From Liolophura sinensis (lineage: Eukaryota > Mollusca > Polyplacophora > Chitonida > Chitonidae): 64,000 nt of DNA. The stretch's first letter is position 1; every line of letters starts with the position of its first letter. The notes beneath the pieces are model-generated. The model saw nothing but the letters and a program-made list of their open reading frames with translations. It searched no databases and was not told where the DNA came from. The stretch lies in contig NC_088297.1 in NCBI RefSeq assembly GCF_032854445.1, forward strand, positions 12,176,163-12,240,162, read 5' to 3'. The translations under genes were made by a program, and so were the position numbers. Shown here in pieces: positions 12,420 to 23,100 of the stretch.

Positions 12420-14897
12420 GTAGGGCGTTAGTTAGAAGTTACATATCCAGGTGTACGAATAAAAGAATAAGTTTGTTATGAGTCTGTTTGAATCCTCGCT
12501 TTTAAGGGGTGTAATTAAGCGTAATACTTATAATATTTTAATCGGCCTTTTGGGGGCCAAGCGGTATTCAGGGTGACAGTTGAGACCACTATATAGGCCT
12601 ATATACTGTTGATTAGTCCATCAGTATTCTGTCTAACATCACTGGCCCTTATCATCCAGTTTTGTGCCGTCTTTCTGCAGACCAATCAAACTAAATAAAG
12701 TTACCAATGAATTGTTTATTTATGGAGTAATAAATTTATTAGTAAATTCATTATTTTATTTTTCGATAAATGTCTTATTTATTGACAGATGTATTATTTA
12801 TTGATAAATGTATTATTTATTTCTAAATTTACTATGTATAAATCAAAGTGTAAAAGATCAATCCAATAAATAGATAATAATCTGTCCGTCATCACAATAT
12901 TAAATATCGGTCAAATAGCGAGGCTTCCATGGCCAAGGTGGTTAGCGTGCAATCACAGGGCAACAATCTAGAAGCCTCTTAGCAATGCCATCACTGTTTG
13001 CCATGGTCCAGCCCATGGTGGCTTCCTCTCCGGCTGTATGTGGGAAGGTCTTTCAGCAACCTGCGGATGGTCGTGAGTTTCCCCGTGGCTCTGACTGGTT
13101 TCCTCCCACCATAATGCTGGCGTCCGTCGTATAAGAGAAATATTCTTGAGTATTGTGTAATACATCAATCAGGTAAATAAATATGCGGATGGTCGTGGCT
13201 TTCCATTCCACCATAATACTCACCACCGTTGTATATGTGAAACATTCTGGTGTGCACCTTAAAACCCCAATCAAATAAATAAATGAATAAACAAATAACT
13301 CTACAGTCAATATGTGTACTGTACGTGTTTTCAGGTTGGTTCATTGCCGTCCAGTTCTTCATGAGCCTGAACATGCTCATAGCGGGCTTGGCATGTCTGA
13401 TACAGGTGCAGTATCTTCTGGGAAGTCTCTTCTCACCTCTCTACCAGAAGGTCTCCTGCTTCCTTAGCTTCTTCTCAGGTAATGTAATCAGTGTTAGATA
13501 TATGGTCATCAGATGATCACTGGTTGAACAATCTGCAGGCCAGGTAAATCAATCGGTGCATTCAGGTAAAGCAATCAGTGGTTGGTTCATCAGTCGATCA
13601 CTGGTGGAACAATTAGTGGACCAGGTAAATCAGTCAGTGCTTACAGGTAAAGCAATCAGTGTTTGGTACATGAATCCATGACTGGTTGAACAGTCTGCAG
13701 GCCAGGTAAATCAGTCACTGCTTACAGGTAAAGCAATCAGTCTTTGGTACATTAATCCATGACTGGTTGGACAATCTGCAGGTCAGGTGAATCAATCAGT
13801 GCTTACAGGTAAAGCAATTGGTCTTTGGTACATTAATCCATGACTGGTTGGACAGTCTGCAGGCCAGGTAAATCAGTCACTGCTTACAGGTAAAGCAATC
13901 AGTCTTTGGTACATTAATCCATGACTGGTTGGACAATCTGCAGGTCAGGTGAATCAATCAGTGCTTACAGGTAAAGCAATCAGTCTTTGGTACATTAATC
14001 CATGACTGGTTGGACAATCTGCAGGTCAGGTGAATCAGTCAGTGCTTACAGGTAAAGCGCTCAGAATTTGGTTCATGAGTCCATAACTGTTTGAACTGTT
14101 TGTGGGTCAGGTGTATCAGTCAGTGATTACAAGTAAAACAATCAGTGTTTGGTACATCAGTCAATCACTGATTGAACAATGTGCAGGTCAGGTAAATCAG
14201 TCAGTGCTTACTCAGAAAGCAGTCAATGTTTGGTTCATCAGTTGATAACTGGTTGAACAATCTCAGGCCAGATAAATCAGTCAGTGCATACTTGAGAGTA
14301 GGTGGGTGGCTTAGGACGCCAGCATGGTGCAATGACCCAGGAGTCTTCCACCAATGCAGCTGTGAGTTCAAGTCCAGCTCATGCTGACTTCGTCTCCTTC
14401 CATGGATTGAAAGGTCTTCCAGCAACCTGCAGATGCTCATGGTTTTCTTCCACCATAATGACGGACACCGTTGTATAAGTAAAATATTCTTAAGTATGGC
14501 ATGAAACACGAATCAAATAAATACTTGAGAGTAAAACCCTCTGTTGAAGTGTTGGTATGTCCAATACATGTATATTTTTTAAATGGTGGCCTAATTGTAC
14601 CAACATAAGAATGGCAAATATCATGCTATAACCAAGACACCCTGACTAACCACATGTTATCTTCACATTACAGCTGCACTGTCAACGTTGTCGGTGACCA
14701 TCTTTGGTGTCCGTTCTCAGGACAGATTCTGGATGCCCCAGCCCGATCGTAACTTTCACTCGTGGTCCTTTGGGATTTGTGTCCTGGCTGGATTCTTCTC
14801 TGTGTTCTCCGGAATGTCGCTGATCGTTTCATGTCTCCGAGACCACTTCTTCAACCAGCCAGAGGAGCACTATGGATCTGATAAGAGGCGGGACTGA
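12158..14897 (+). CDS. Claudin-like four-transmembrane protein, gene 2 (3 exons, 209 aa)
   Basis: Join 12158-12419, 13335-13478, 14674-14897. The 630 bases give 209 residues plus TGA, with both introns phase 1. The start is the first ATG of the open frame (AAGATGGCG). The frame is also open upstream to 12113 but without an ATG. TM1 is at about 9-27. The first loop has TPYW ending at Trp30, GLW 47-49, Cys52 and Cys70. The second loop has FWMPQPDRNF.SWSF. The protein ends in a charged tail (GSDKRRD). It is closest in motifs to genes 1 and 3. Intron 1 ends with SINE A sequence about 40 bases before the exon 2 acceptor, and intron 2 is mostly an 81-bp tandem repeat. AATAAA occurs at 15137-15142. 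Function at cell contacts is inferred from family only. Confidence 0.86.
12920..13297 (+). mobile_element. SINE family A with an extra tail segment
   Basis: A diverged full element runs to about 13180. It is followed by a second body/tail piece (GCGGATGGTCGTGGCTTTCC to AATCAAATAAATAAATG), which suggests a tandem or partly duplicated insertion. It ends about 38 bases before exon 2 of gene 2. Confidence 0.75.
13335..13478 (+). CDS. Gene 2 exon 2
   Basis: Acceptor TGTTTTCAG, donor G|GTAATG, 48 codons, phase 1 at both ends. Starts Gly-Trp-Phe-Ile; encodes TM2 and TM3. Confidence 0.86.
13490..14285. repeat. 81-bp tandem repeat filling gene 2 intron 2
   Basis: About 9-10 diverged copies of a unit containing GCTTACAGGTAAAGCAATCA and CATGACTGGTTG. 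Every unit carries CAGGTAAA, which looks like a splice donor. Confidence 0.93.
14297..14523 (+). mobile_element. SINE family A
   Basis: Near full length but diverged, ending in AATCAAATAAATA. It lies 150 bases before exon 3 of gene 2. Confidence 0.8.
14674..14897 (+). CDS. Gene 2 exon 3
   Basis: Acceptor CACATTACAG. Encodes the second loop, TM4 and a short tail to TGA at 14895-14897. Confidence 0.87.
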
Positions 14898-15363
14898 CCT
14901 GTCAATCAAGCTGTTCTTTACGCCAATCATTTTCTGCTAAGGGTGTGGCTAGAACTGTCAATCACAGATGGACAGTGGAAGGAAACTTACATTCTACCTT
15001 CAATCACTGAAAGAAGGGATGATAGGGGAGGGGTCAAAAGTTTTGAATGACAGTTAGTCACCAATATAAGGCAAACTGCATGTAAATAGGCTGAAATTTA
15101 AAAACCAGTCATGGAGTTAAAATTGACAATTGGTGAAATAAATTAACCTACCACTGGCTTTATTCATCCTACCAAGTAGGAATCCTGGCTATTCATAGAA
15201 AAGGATGTACCAAATCCTCACCAGATATGTCAATCAAATTTCGGCGGCCAACATACCCTCCCCACCCTCTGTGTTAACAGTTAAGCATTTTCAAATCTGT
15301 ACAAGTTCAGTGTGTTTTATACTTAATGATATAAATCCAATTCCTTGAAATGATACGTGTATC

Positions 15364-15397
<34 letters not shown>

Positions 15398-15775
15398 GCA
15401 CCAATAATTTGCCCTTACTGAGTCAATTCCCTTATTCGTCTACATATTCAGCTTTAAACGCTTGATTATGTTTGATCAGATCAAATCAATAATTGATGAG
15501 AATCCTTTGACTCAACCACTTCATTGTTCTGCTTGATTATACTATATATTGGCGTTTAGTGGAAGATCTTTAGCGCAGGCAGCATTTGTTCAAAAAGTGT
15601 ATTATTAATTCCGAAACCAGGCTTAAATCTACCCATCTTGTTCTAATACAAAATCAACACTACTCAAGTCTAGACTAAAGTTAATACCGGACTTCCTGCT
15701 AATACACCTTGAAGAAATACATCTGATTGTTCATGTTGTATAACAGAATTCAGAATTTCAACATGTATCACTTAC

Positions 15776-15822
<47 letters not shown>

Positions 15823-16320
15823 CTATAGAAGAAACTCAATTTGTTGATTTATCTTACTAGTTTCACCGTGTCATGACGGTTTCTTCTTCAGAGCTTTTAT
15901 ATATATATATGTAATTCACGATTGTATTTGAATTTTTATACAAAAACAGTGTAAAATCACTTCTTTCAAATAAACATTTATAGGCGTGGTGTTTCGACCA
16001 TGTATATAGGAAGTGACGAGTTTACCATATAGGCCTATACATCTATATTCTAAGATGCATATTTTATCATTTCTGTACATAAATTTTTCATGGGTGCATT
16101 TTTATACATCTCCGAGACATTCATAAATAAAAGGATTATTATAGTATTTCACATGTTTTGTATTCATTATTCTTTTCACTATTGGTGGTGTTTTTGAAAT
16201 TGTTTAGTATTCGCTAGTGGTGTTTGCTTTGTACTCACTACTTGTGTTTTGTCTTCACGTGTGGCGGTGTGTTTTGTATTCAGTATTCAGTTAGTTGGCG
16301 TTGTCTTGTATTCTTCATTG
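14898..16320. other. 3' flank of gene 2, no gene
   Basis: Holds likely 3' UTR (AATAAA at 15137 and near 16126) and two TA-type microsatellites at 15362-15391 and 15782-15820. No coding exon is recognised. Confidence 0.6.
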
Positions 16321-16452
16321 TAAGGTCTTTCAGCAACCTGCTGATGGTCGTGGGTTTCCCCCAGGTTTCCTCCCACATAACGCTTGGCCGCCGTTGTATA
16401 AGTGAAATATTCTTGAGTACAGCGTAAAACACCAATCAAATAAATAAATAAA
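16321..16452 (+). mobile_element. SINE family A, 5'-truncated
   Basis: Body and tail only, from AAGGTCTTTCAGCAACCTGC to the AATAAATAAATAA terminus. Confidence 0.8.
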
Positions 16453-16499
16453 TGGATAAATAATATTCTAATGTGTATGACTCAATTTTAGTTGCTTAC

Positions 16500-17580
16500 A
16501 GTCATGTGGTTCAACAGTCATAGTCACCAGCGGTCAGTGTTCAATTGTCAGATGGTCAAGTCATTCATGGTCATAGTTATTTATGATCAGTCCACTCAGT
16601 CAGCCACGATCAATCAGTCTAGGATAAGTCGGCCATTATCAATCGGTTAGTCGGGGAAAAACCAGCGAGAGATGAATCAGTCTGAACCAATGATAGATCA
16701 TTGAGTCTGAAGCTGAGGATGGCTGTGGGTTTCCATGTAAAACACCAATCAAGTAAATCAGAGAGTGAAACCGGATCAATTAGTCAGTCAGAGTCCATCA
16801 GTCAGCCATGACCAATCAGTCAGTCAGAATAAAATCACAGCCGGGATCAATCAGTCAGCCAGGATCAGTCAGTCAGAATCCATCAGTCAGCCATGGACCA
16901 ATCAGTCAGTCAGGATAAATCACAGCAGGGATCAATCAGTCAGCCAGGATCACTCTGTCAGCATCAATCAGTCAAGATCATTCAGTTAGTCAGGATCCAT
17001 CAGTCAGTTAGTCAGGATGAATCAGTCTGACAGGACCAATCAGTTAGCCAAGATCAGTCAGTTAGCCAAGATCATTTTTGTCAGCCAGGATCCAATCAGG
17101 TAGCCAGGATCAATCAATCAGTCAGGATCAATGTGTTAGGATCAATCAACCTGTTAGTCAGGATCAGTTAGTCAGGATCAATCAATCAGTCAGCCAGGAT
17201 CAATCAATCTACTAAGTCAGGAACGATCAATTAACCAGGATCAATCAATTAGCCAGTAACAATCGGTTAGTCAAGATCAATCGGTTAGTCAGGATCAATC
17301 AGTCTGTCATGATCAAACAGTCAGCCATGATCAGTCTGTCAGCCATGATCAATCAATTAATCAGGATCAATCGGTTAGCCATGATCAAGCAGTTAGCCAG
17401 AATCAATATGTTGGTCAGAATCAATCATCTGCCATAATCAATCAGTCAGACAGGATCAATCAGTTAGCCAGGATCAACCTGTAAGTCAGGATCAATCAGA
17501 TAGCTAGGACTGATAAATCAGTCAGCCAGGATCAGCCAGCCATGATCAATCAGTCAGCCATGATCAATCAGCCCAGGACA
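16500..17580. repeat. Degenerate short-unit array (GATCAATCAGTCAGCCAG-like)
   Basis: About 1 kb of irregular 18-26 base units built from CAGGATCAATCAGTCAGCCA. The Ser/Gln-rich open frame inside is a by-product of the repeat. Confidence 0.93.
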
Positions 17581-18183
17581 ATTATGTACCATCAGTGGTT
17601 TTGAAGGTTACCTGCAACTCTTTTATTTTAAGCGTGACCCTGTCAGATTTTACATGAACTGGTTCTTAAAAAACGCATATTAAATATATAGCGCGGGAGT
17701 TAAACTGCGTTTAGAGACGTGTTTAGAAATGGCGTTGTGGCATACAACGTGCTGAAAATCTACGGATAATGGTCGAAAATGTACTTTGAAGTAGCTTTGC
17801 TCACTCCGGCAAAAAATGGGATACAGCATTTCAAAAGGTATGATATGAGTACAGTGTACTTAACTTAACGCTTGTGAACGTTAACTATTGTAATAATTTA
17901 TTCGGACCATATAGGAAAAGGTATAAAATTTTATTTTTCCCACATTTGTATAACATTAATTGTTACAACGTGTTCAAATGTTTTATGGTTACAACATGTT
18001 CAAATGTTCTAATTTTACAATGTTATACAAAGTGTATATATATTATTAAACAATTATCAAGCACCCCGGTTATATTACCTCTAACCATGATACTGACCGT
18101 CGCAGTAGAACTGAAATATTCTTGAGCATAGCGTTAAAAAATAAAAAAAATTAATAAATAAACTTTTTATCGGCAAGATATGT

Positions 18184-18438
18184 ATTTATTTACTTTATAC
18201 GATTGGTGTTTTACGTCGTACTCAAGAATATTTCACTTATACAACGGCGGCATGCAATATGGTGGGAAGACACCGGGCAGAGCCCAGGGGAAACCCACGA
18301 CCATCCGCAGGTTGCTGGCAGACCTTCCCACTTACGGTTGGAGAGAAACCCAGCATGAGCTGGACTTGAACTTACAGCGAACGCATTGGTGAGAGGCTCC
18401 TGGGTCATTACCCTGCACTAGCGGGCTAACTGACTAAG
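18184..18438 (-). mobile_element. SINE family A, near full length
   Basis: Antisense copy: tail at 18200 (ACGATTGGTGTTTTACG), head ending near GCGGGCTAACTGACTAAGGC. More SINE A fragments follow up to about 18760. Confidence 0.82.
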
Positions 18439-18444
18439 GCCCCT

Positions 18445-18765
18445 CTCCCGTCATACATAGGAAGGTCTGGCATCAAACTGTGGATGGTTGTGGGTTACCA
18501 CCAGGTGTTAAATTGCCCTTAGCTAAGTGCACATCATATATCTACAACATATGTTGCCATGGTAGTTAAGGGCTTACTTAGCTAAGTGAGCTTCATGAAA
18601 CCGGCCCCAGGCTCTGACTGGTTTACACCCACTATATTACAGATCTCCCCACTTACGGCCGGATAGAAAGCCAATAGAAGGCTGGACTGCGACCGCCTTG
18701 GGGAGAGGCTCCTGGGTGATATGGCCACGCTGACGCGCTAACCACCTCGGCCAAGGCGGTCTCAT
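18445..18765. mobile_element. SINE A fragments around a palindromic insert
   Basis: A + strand body fragment (18450-18510) precedes a palindrome-like stretch (18510-18600, CTTAGCTAAGTG repeated on both sides). A - strand head fragment then runs to 18760. Confidence 0.55.
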
Positions 18766-19740
18766 CGGCATGATAATAGCAGAGACCTTAGTTATACGTT
18801 ATAAGTTCAACTTGTCACTTGTAACTTGAATAGGTAAAGTAATAGTAGTTTGAAATTAGCAGTCACGCGTCACACGTCACAACTTGTAACTTCTAACTAA
18901 AGGTCTCTATTACCTCGTATATCATCGTGGGTCATCGGCTTCCACCTTTATTAGATTATTTCAAGAAAATAAATATTGGCCTATAACTGAAGTACTACCC
19001 CCCCCCCCCCCTCCAAAAAAAAAAAAACGCGGCCATTTTTGCCGACTGGAATCTAACTTTCCATCTAGTCCGCATTCACAATATGTAATGTATTACAATG
19101 TATTTATTTACGGTACATTTTAACCTTTTAGATGTAGATGGTAAATTGCCAAAATTTCGCTCGAGGAAAGCGTATTTTTTGAGGCAGGTGTTGAAATAGC
19201 AAAATCCTAACTCCCAACGTATCTCAAAACATCTTTCTCAACTTAAATGAGGTCTTAGAAATGTGCTACATACAGAAAATGGCGTAAGCCGTAATGATCA
19301 TTGTATATGTTATTGGAGTTTTTAAACCTCTTACGATCGATGCATGCGTATGTACGCAACATTAAACTTGTTAATTATAGCTTAGTGTGATGAAATAATT
19401 TGATCTATATAACGGATGCAATTATCTAAAATGAAAACAAATTAAAGAATGGAGATTAATTGACCTTTCTTTACTGGGAAATTTATTTATTTGATTGGTG
19501 TTTTCTTAATTTATTGGGATACTATTGGGATACTTTAATAGGCCTACTAATGTATTAAAATGGTGGTCATAGCCATGAAAATCAACAATTAACATACAGT
19601 GAAACAGAACAAAAAAGTACAAATTTGCTACACAATTGTTCCAATAAAAATGCGAGGTTCACAAATCAACACACGCTGAATAAATGAAAGTAACTGCAAT
19701 CTAGCTTGGTATATGTCGTAACAACTTATCCCCCCTGTCT
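18766..19740. other. Spacer before gene 3, nothing recognised
   Basis: AT-rich, with a poly-C/poly-A run near 18999-19027. A short inverted pair (GACCTTAGTTATACG... and ...CTAACTAAAGGTCTC) occurs at about 18785-18907. No coding exon. Confidence 0.5.
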
Positions 19741-19746
19741 CACCTG
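19741..19746. promoter_or_regulatory. CACCTG E2-box 134 bases before the gene 3 ATG
   Basis: A single exact site followed by GAGCAGATGG. Same hexamer as upstream of the three paralogs. Confidence 0.3.
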
Positions 19747-19874
19747 AGCAGATGGTTTCGCCCGCACGGTGACGCTCGATCTCTGACAGAGAGAGCAAGC
19801 CAGGTAAAACGGAAGCGATTCGGAGGTGAACACCGACTGTAGTACCAGTTGTTCACGTATCTTCTGTCATCATC

Positions 19875-20137
19875 ATGGCATTAGACAAGGTATACGTTGC
19901 TGCCATGAGTGTTAGTTTTGTGGGGGCCGTGTTTTTGTCCATCGCCCTATCCACCCCTTACTGGCTTCAGAACCGATCAGGTCGCACGATATCCGATAAG
20001 TTCGAGAACGGAGGGCTTTGGTCGATGTGCTTTAAAAGGTGGGATCCGAAAAATGACGAGAACAAACAAAGAGTATGACGGCTGTTACTACGTTTTTGAG
20101 AAGGAACTAGAGTTTATCAGACATATCATCGCACCAG
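19875..20137 (+). CDS. Gene 3 exon 1 (one surplus base)
   Basis: The first frame runs from the ATG to a TGA at 20076-20078. The frame one base later continues with EYDGCYYVFEKELEFI to the donor G|GTATGG at 20138. The two halves align as one paralog exon only if one base is surplus. Confidence 0.75.
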
Positions 20138-23100
20138 GTATGGAATTTTTCAAAGTTAAAGGGTAATATATCAGCGTCTTTCGTTTTCATAGCATGACAG
20201 GGTTCATTTAAATACTGAGTTGTTGTTGTTTTCAGCAGTTCAGTTTCATTCATCAGTCATTACTTTTGGTTGTATAAATTAAGAAAAAAATTTTGGATTT
20301 CATCTGCACCTAGGCCTGGATGACTACACTTCGCTGGTGCCCGCGAAATCTTGTCATCCAGGGCTAATCTGTACCCAAAACTATCACCATGGCCCATAAA
20401 GCCCCCGTTAGTATTCCAACAAATCTTAGTTTAAACAGAAAGTTTCTTGTCTGAGTTATGCCAGAATGTATATTCTAATATTATAATAGGGGGCCTCCGT
20501 GGCTCAGTCGGTTAGCGTGCTAGCGCAGCGTAATGACCCAGGAGCCTCTCACCAATGCGGTCGCTGTGAGTTCAAGTCCAACTCATGCTGGCTTCCTCTC
20601 CGGCCGTAAGTGGGAAGGTCTGCCAGCAACCTGCAGATGGTCGTGGGTTTCCCCCGGGCTCTGCCCGGTTTCCACCCACCATAATGCTGGCCGCCGTCGT
20701 ATAAGTGAAATATTCTTGAGTACGGCGTAAAACACCAATCAAAAAAAAAAAAAAAAAAAATATTATAATAGTGTGTCATATTCACCATAATATCCTCTTA
20801 GCCTGAAACAGTCATTATGTTTAATTAATTGAATAGGTGTGCTACGTATTGAACAGACAAATTGATCTCCTGCAATGGCAAAATACATTCTAGCATCACT
20901 CATGCCACAGACTTTCTGTTCAATCTAAGAGATTACTTCTTTGACAAAACCATTCGATTCTTTTACGTGAACTTTTAGAATGAACATGTGTTAGATACTG
21001 TTTTCATTGATGTTTATTTTTTGATGACAGTAACTTCATTTTATTTTAGTTCATGGTGGCTTCCCCTCCAGCCATACATGGGAAGGTCTGACAGCAGTCT
21101 GCGGATGGTCGTGGGTTTCCCCTGGGTTCTGCTCAGTTTCCTCCCACCATAATGCTGGCTGCTGTGGTATAAGTGAAATATTCTTGAGTGCGGCGTAAAA
21201 CACCAATCAAATAAATAACTAAATAAATCATTATATTTTTATCTTTTCCTTAAATTAACCTATAACGGTAAGTAGACATGTAACTAATTATTACGACGCA
21301 GAATATGCTAGAATCTCTGGTACGCTCTAGCCAGCTATAATAATAATCATAAATATGAAATCATAAATGCTAGCTACGGGATAGAGACAAAAAACCACAT
21401 CAGCGGTTACAACGTGATAGTTTGCAAATGGTCACCTTTAACCTCTGAAATATGGCATCAGTCAAAGTTTAACTCCGTGCACGGAAATTTAATGTTCAAA
21501 ATCAAAAACTCATCGATTAAAGTGGTCTGTTTTTGTTACCATGGCAACTCATACACATATCACTGTTGTCACATATACACTTAATTGTTTCACAGGTTTT
21601 GCCATGCATCTGCAGAATTACTGAAAATTGGTCACTCCAGGGGCTATTTATAAATTTCCACATTCTCTTTAGGCCCAGAATAGTAATTTAGACAACATGA
21701 AACCTATTTATATGAAGGATCACATATATCAACAGATGTTATCAGGGGATGTCCAGCTATTAGTATTGCCCAGGAGCTTGGAGATGTCAGATAATTAAAG
21801 ATAAAAATATACTCTCTATATCTGGCAGAGTACTTTAAGGTGATGGTACCTTAATAAAGGCATATTTTCGACATACCCTGGAAATTATCTATAAAATTAC
21901 CCATGCCTAGAATCTTTACTTTTAAAAAGATCAAAGAACATATAAAATTAGACTGTTATATTTTTGTCCAAATTTTAATTCCACATTTATATGTAGATGT
22001 ACCTGTATTTTCCCAAATTGAGCCAAGTTGTGTTGAATTGCAAAATATTTGAGTAGCACAAGTCATCTTAGTTATATTGAAAGTCTTCATAGAAGTAATA
22101 CTAATGGAACTTTTGTTCGATTAATAATTTTTGTTACCAATTAAGGCCTCCTTACATATGGAATTTGCAATAGCTGGACAGATCCCCCATCTCGCGCGTG
22201 TTCCACTCTTTGGCCCATGGATGTGTCAGAACTCCACTCTGACCCCACGTTTGGCCCATGGATGTGTCAAAACTCCACTCTGACCACACGTTTGGCCCAT
22301 GGATGTGTCAAAACATCTTGGACGCAGACTTAATTAAATCACAAAATTTGCGACTCTGAGGAGAACTCAAAGGGTGCCGATCCGTGATCTTTAACAAAAT
22401 TGCAAACCCTCTGCAGGATCGTAAAGATTGCGGTCAAACACAGACACTATCAGCCCACATAGGGTTAACCCAGGACACCCTATCTCCAGTATCCACCAAT
22501 CAGCATCGATTTCTTACCCCTCAAATACACGAATAAAGTAGCGAGTAAATTCAAGTGAACTAATCTACTTACTGTATGTCTAATTACAGCTCTTTAACTC
22601 TTGGCTCCTGTGGGCAACAAAACAGGCTGCACACTCAAATCCAACTTTTGCTGGTTTGGCTGCAGGGTCAGGAGGCATGGCAGATATCTGCCAAAGGGCA
22701 GTGGTTTTTTGTGGGATCTGTTTCACACTACAATTTCCTCCACCCCTGAATCTGAGGAGTGAAATACTATACACTGTTGAGAATAAAACTCCCCTACAAA
22801 TCAATGATTGGTGAATAAATTATCGATTGGTATAAATGATGGTTGTGATTTGATTTCAGGTTGGTTTACTGGTGTGCAGGTGATTGTGAGTCTCTGCACA
22901 TTTTTGCTACTCCTGGCTGGACTCATTCAGTTCCTACACTTCATGCGTTTTTTTTGGCCACGCCATTGCTATAAGACTGGGATCAGCAATCTTTTCCTTT
23001 TTCATGGGTATGTTAATTTATTTATTTCTTTATTTGATGGGTGTTTTACGCCATACTCAAGAGTATTTCACTTATACGACGGCGGCCAACATTACGATGG

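Noticed and set aside
16765-16989. Ser/Gln-rich open frame (SVSQ repeats)
   Set aside because: By-product of the degenerate GATCAATCAGTCAGCC array; no start context or partner exon.
20490-20580. tRNA gene call on the SINE A head
   Set aside because: A- and B-boxes are present, but the spacing and the missing cloverleaf partners, together with many copies ending in the same body and tail, show it is the tRNA-derived part of a SINE.
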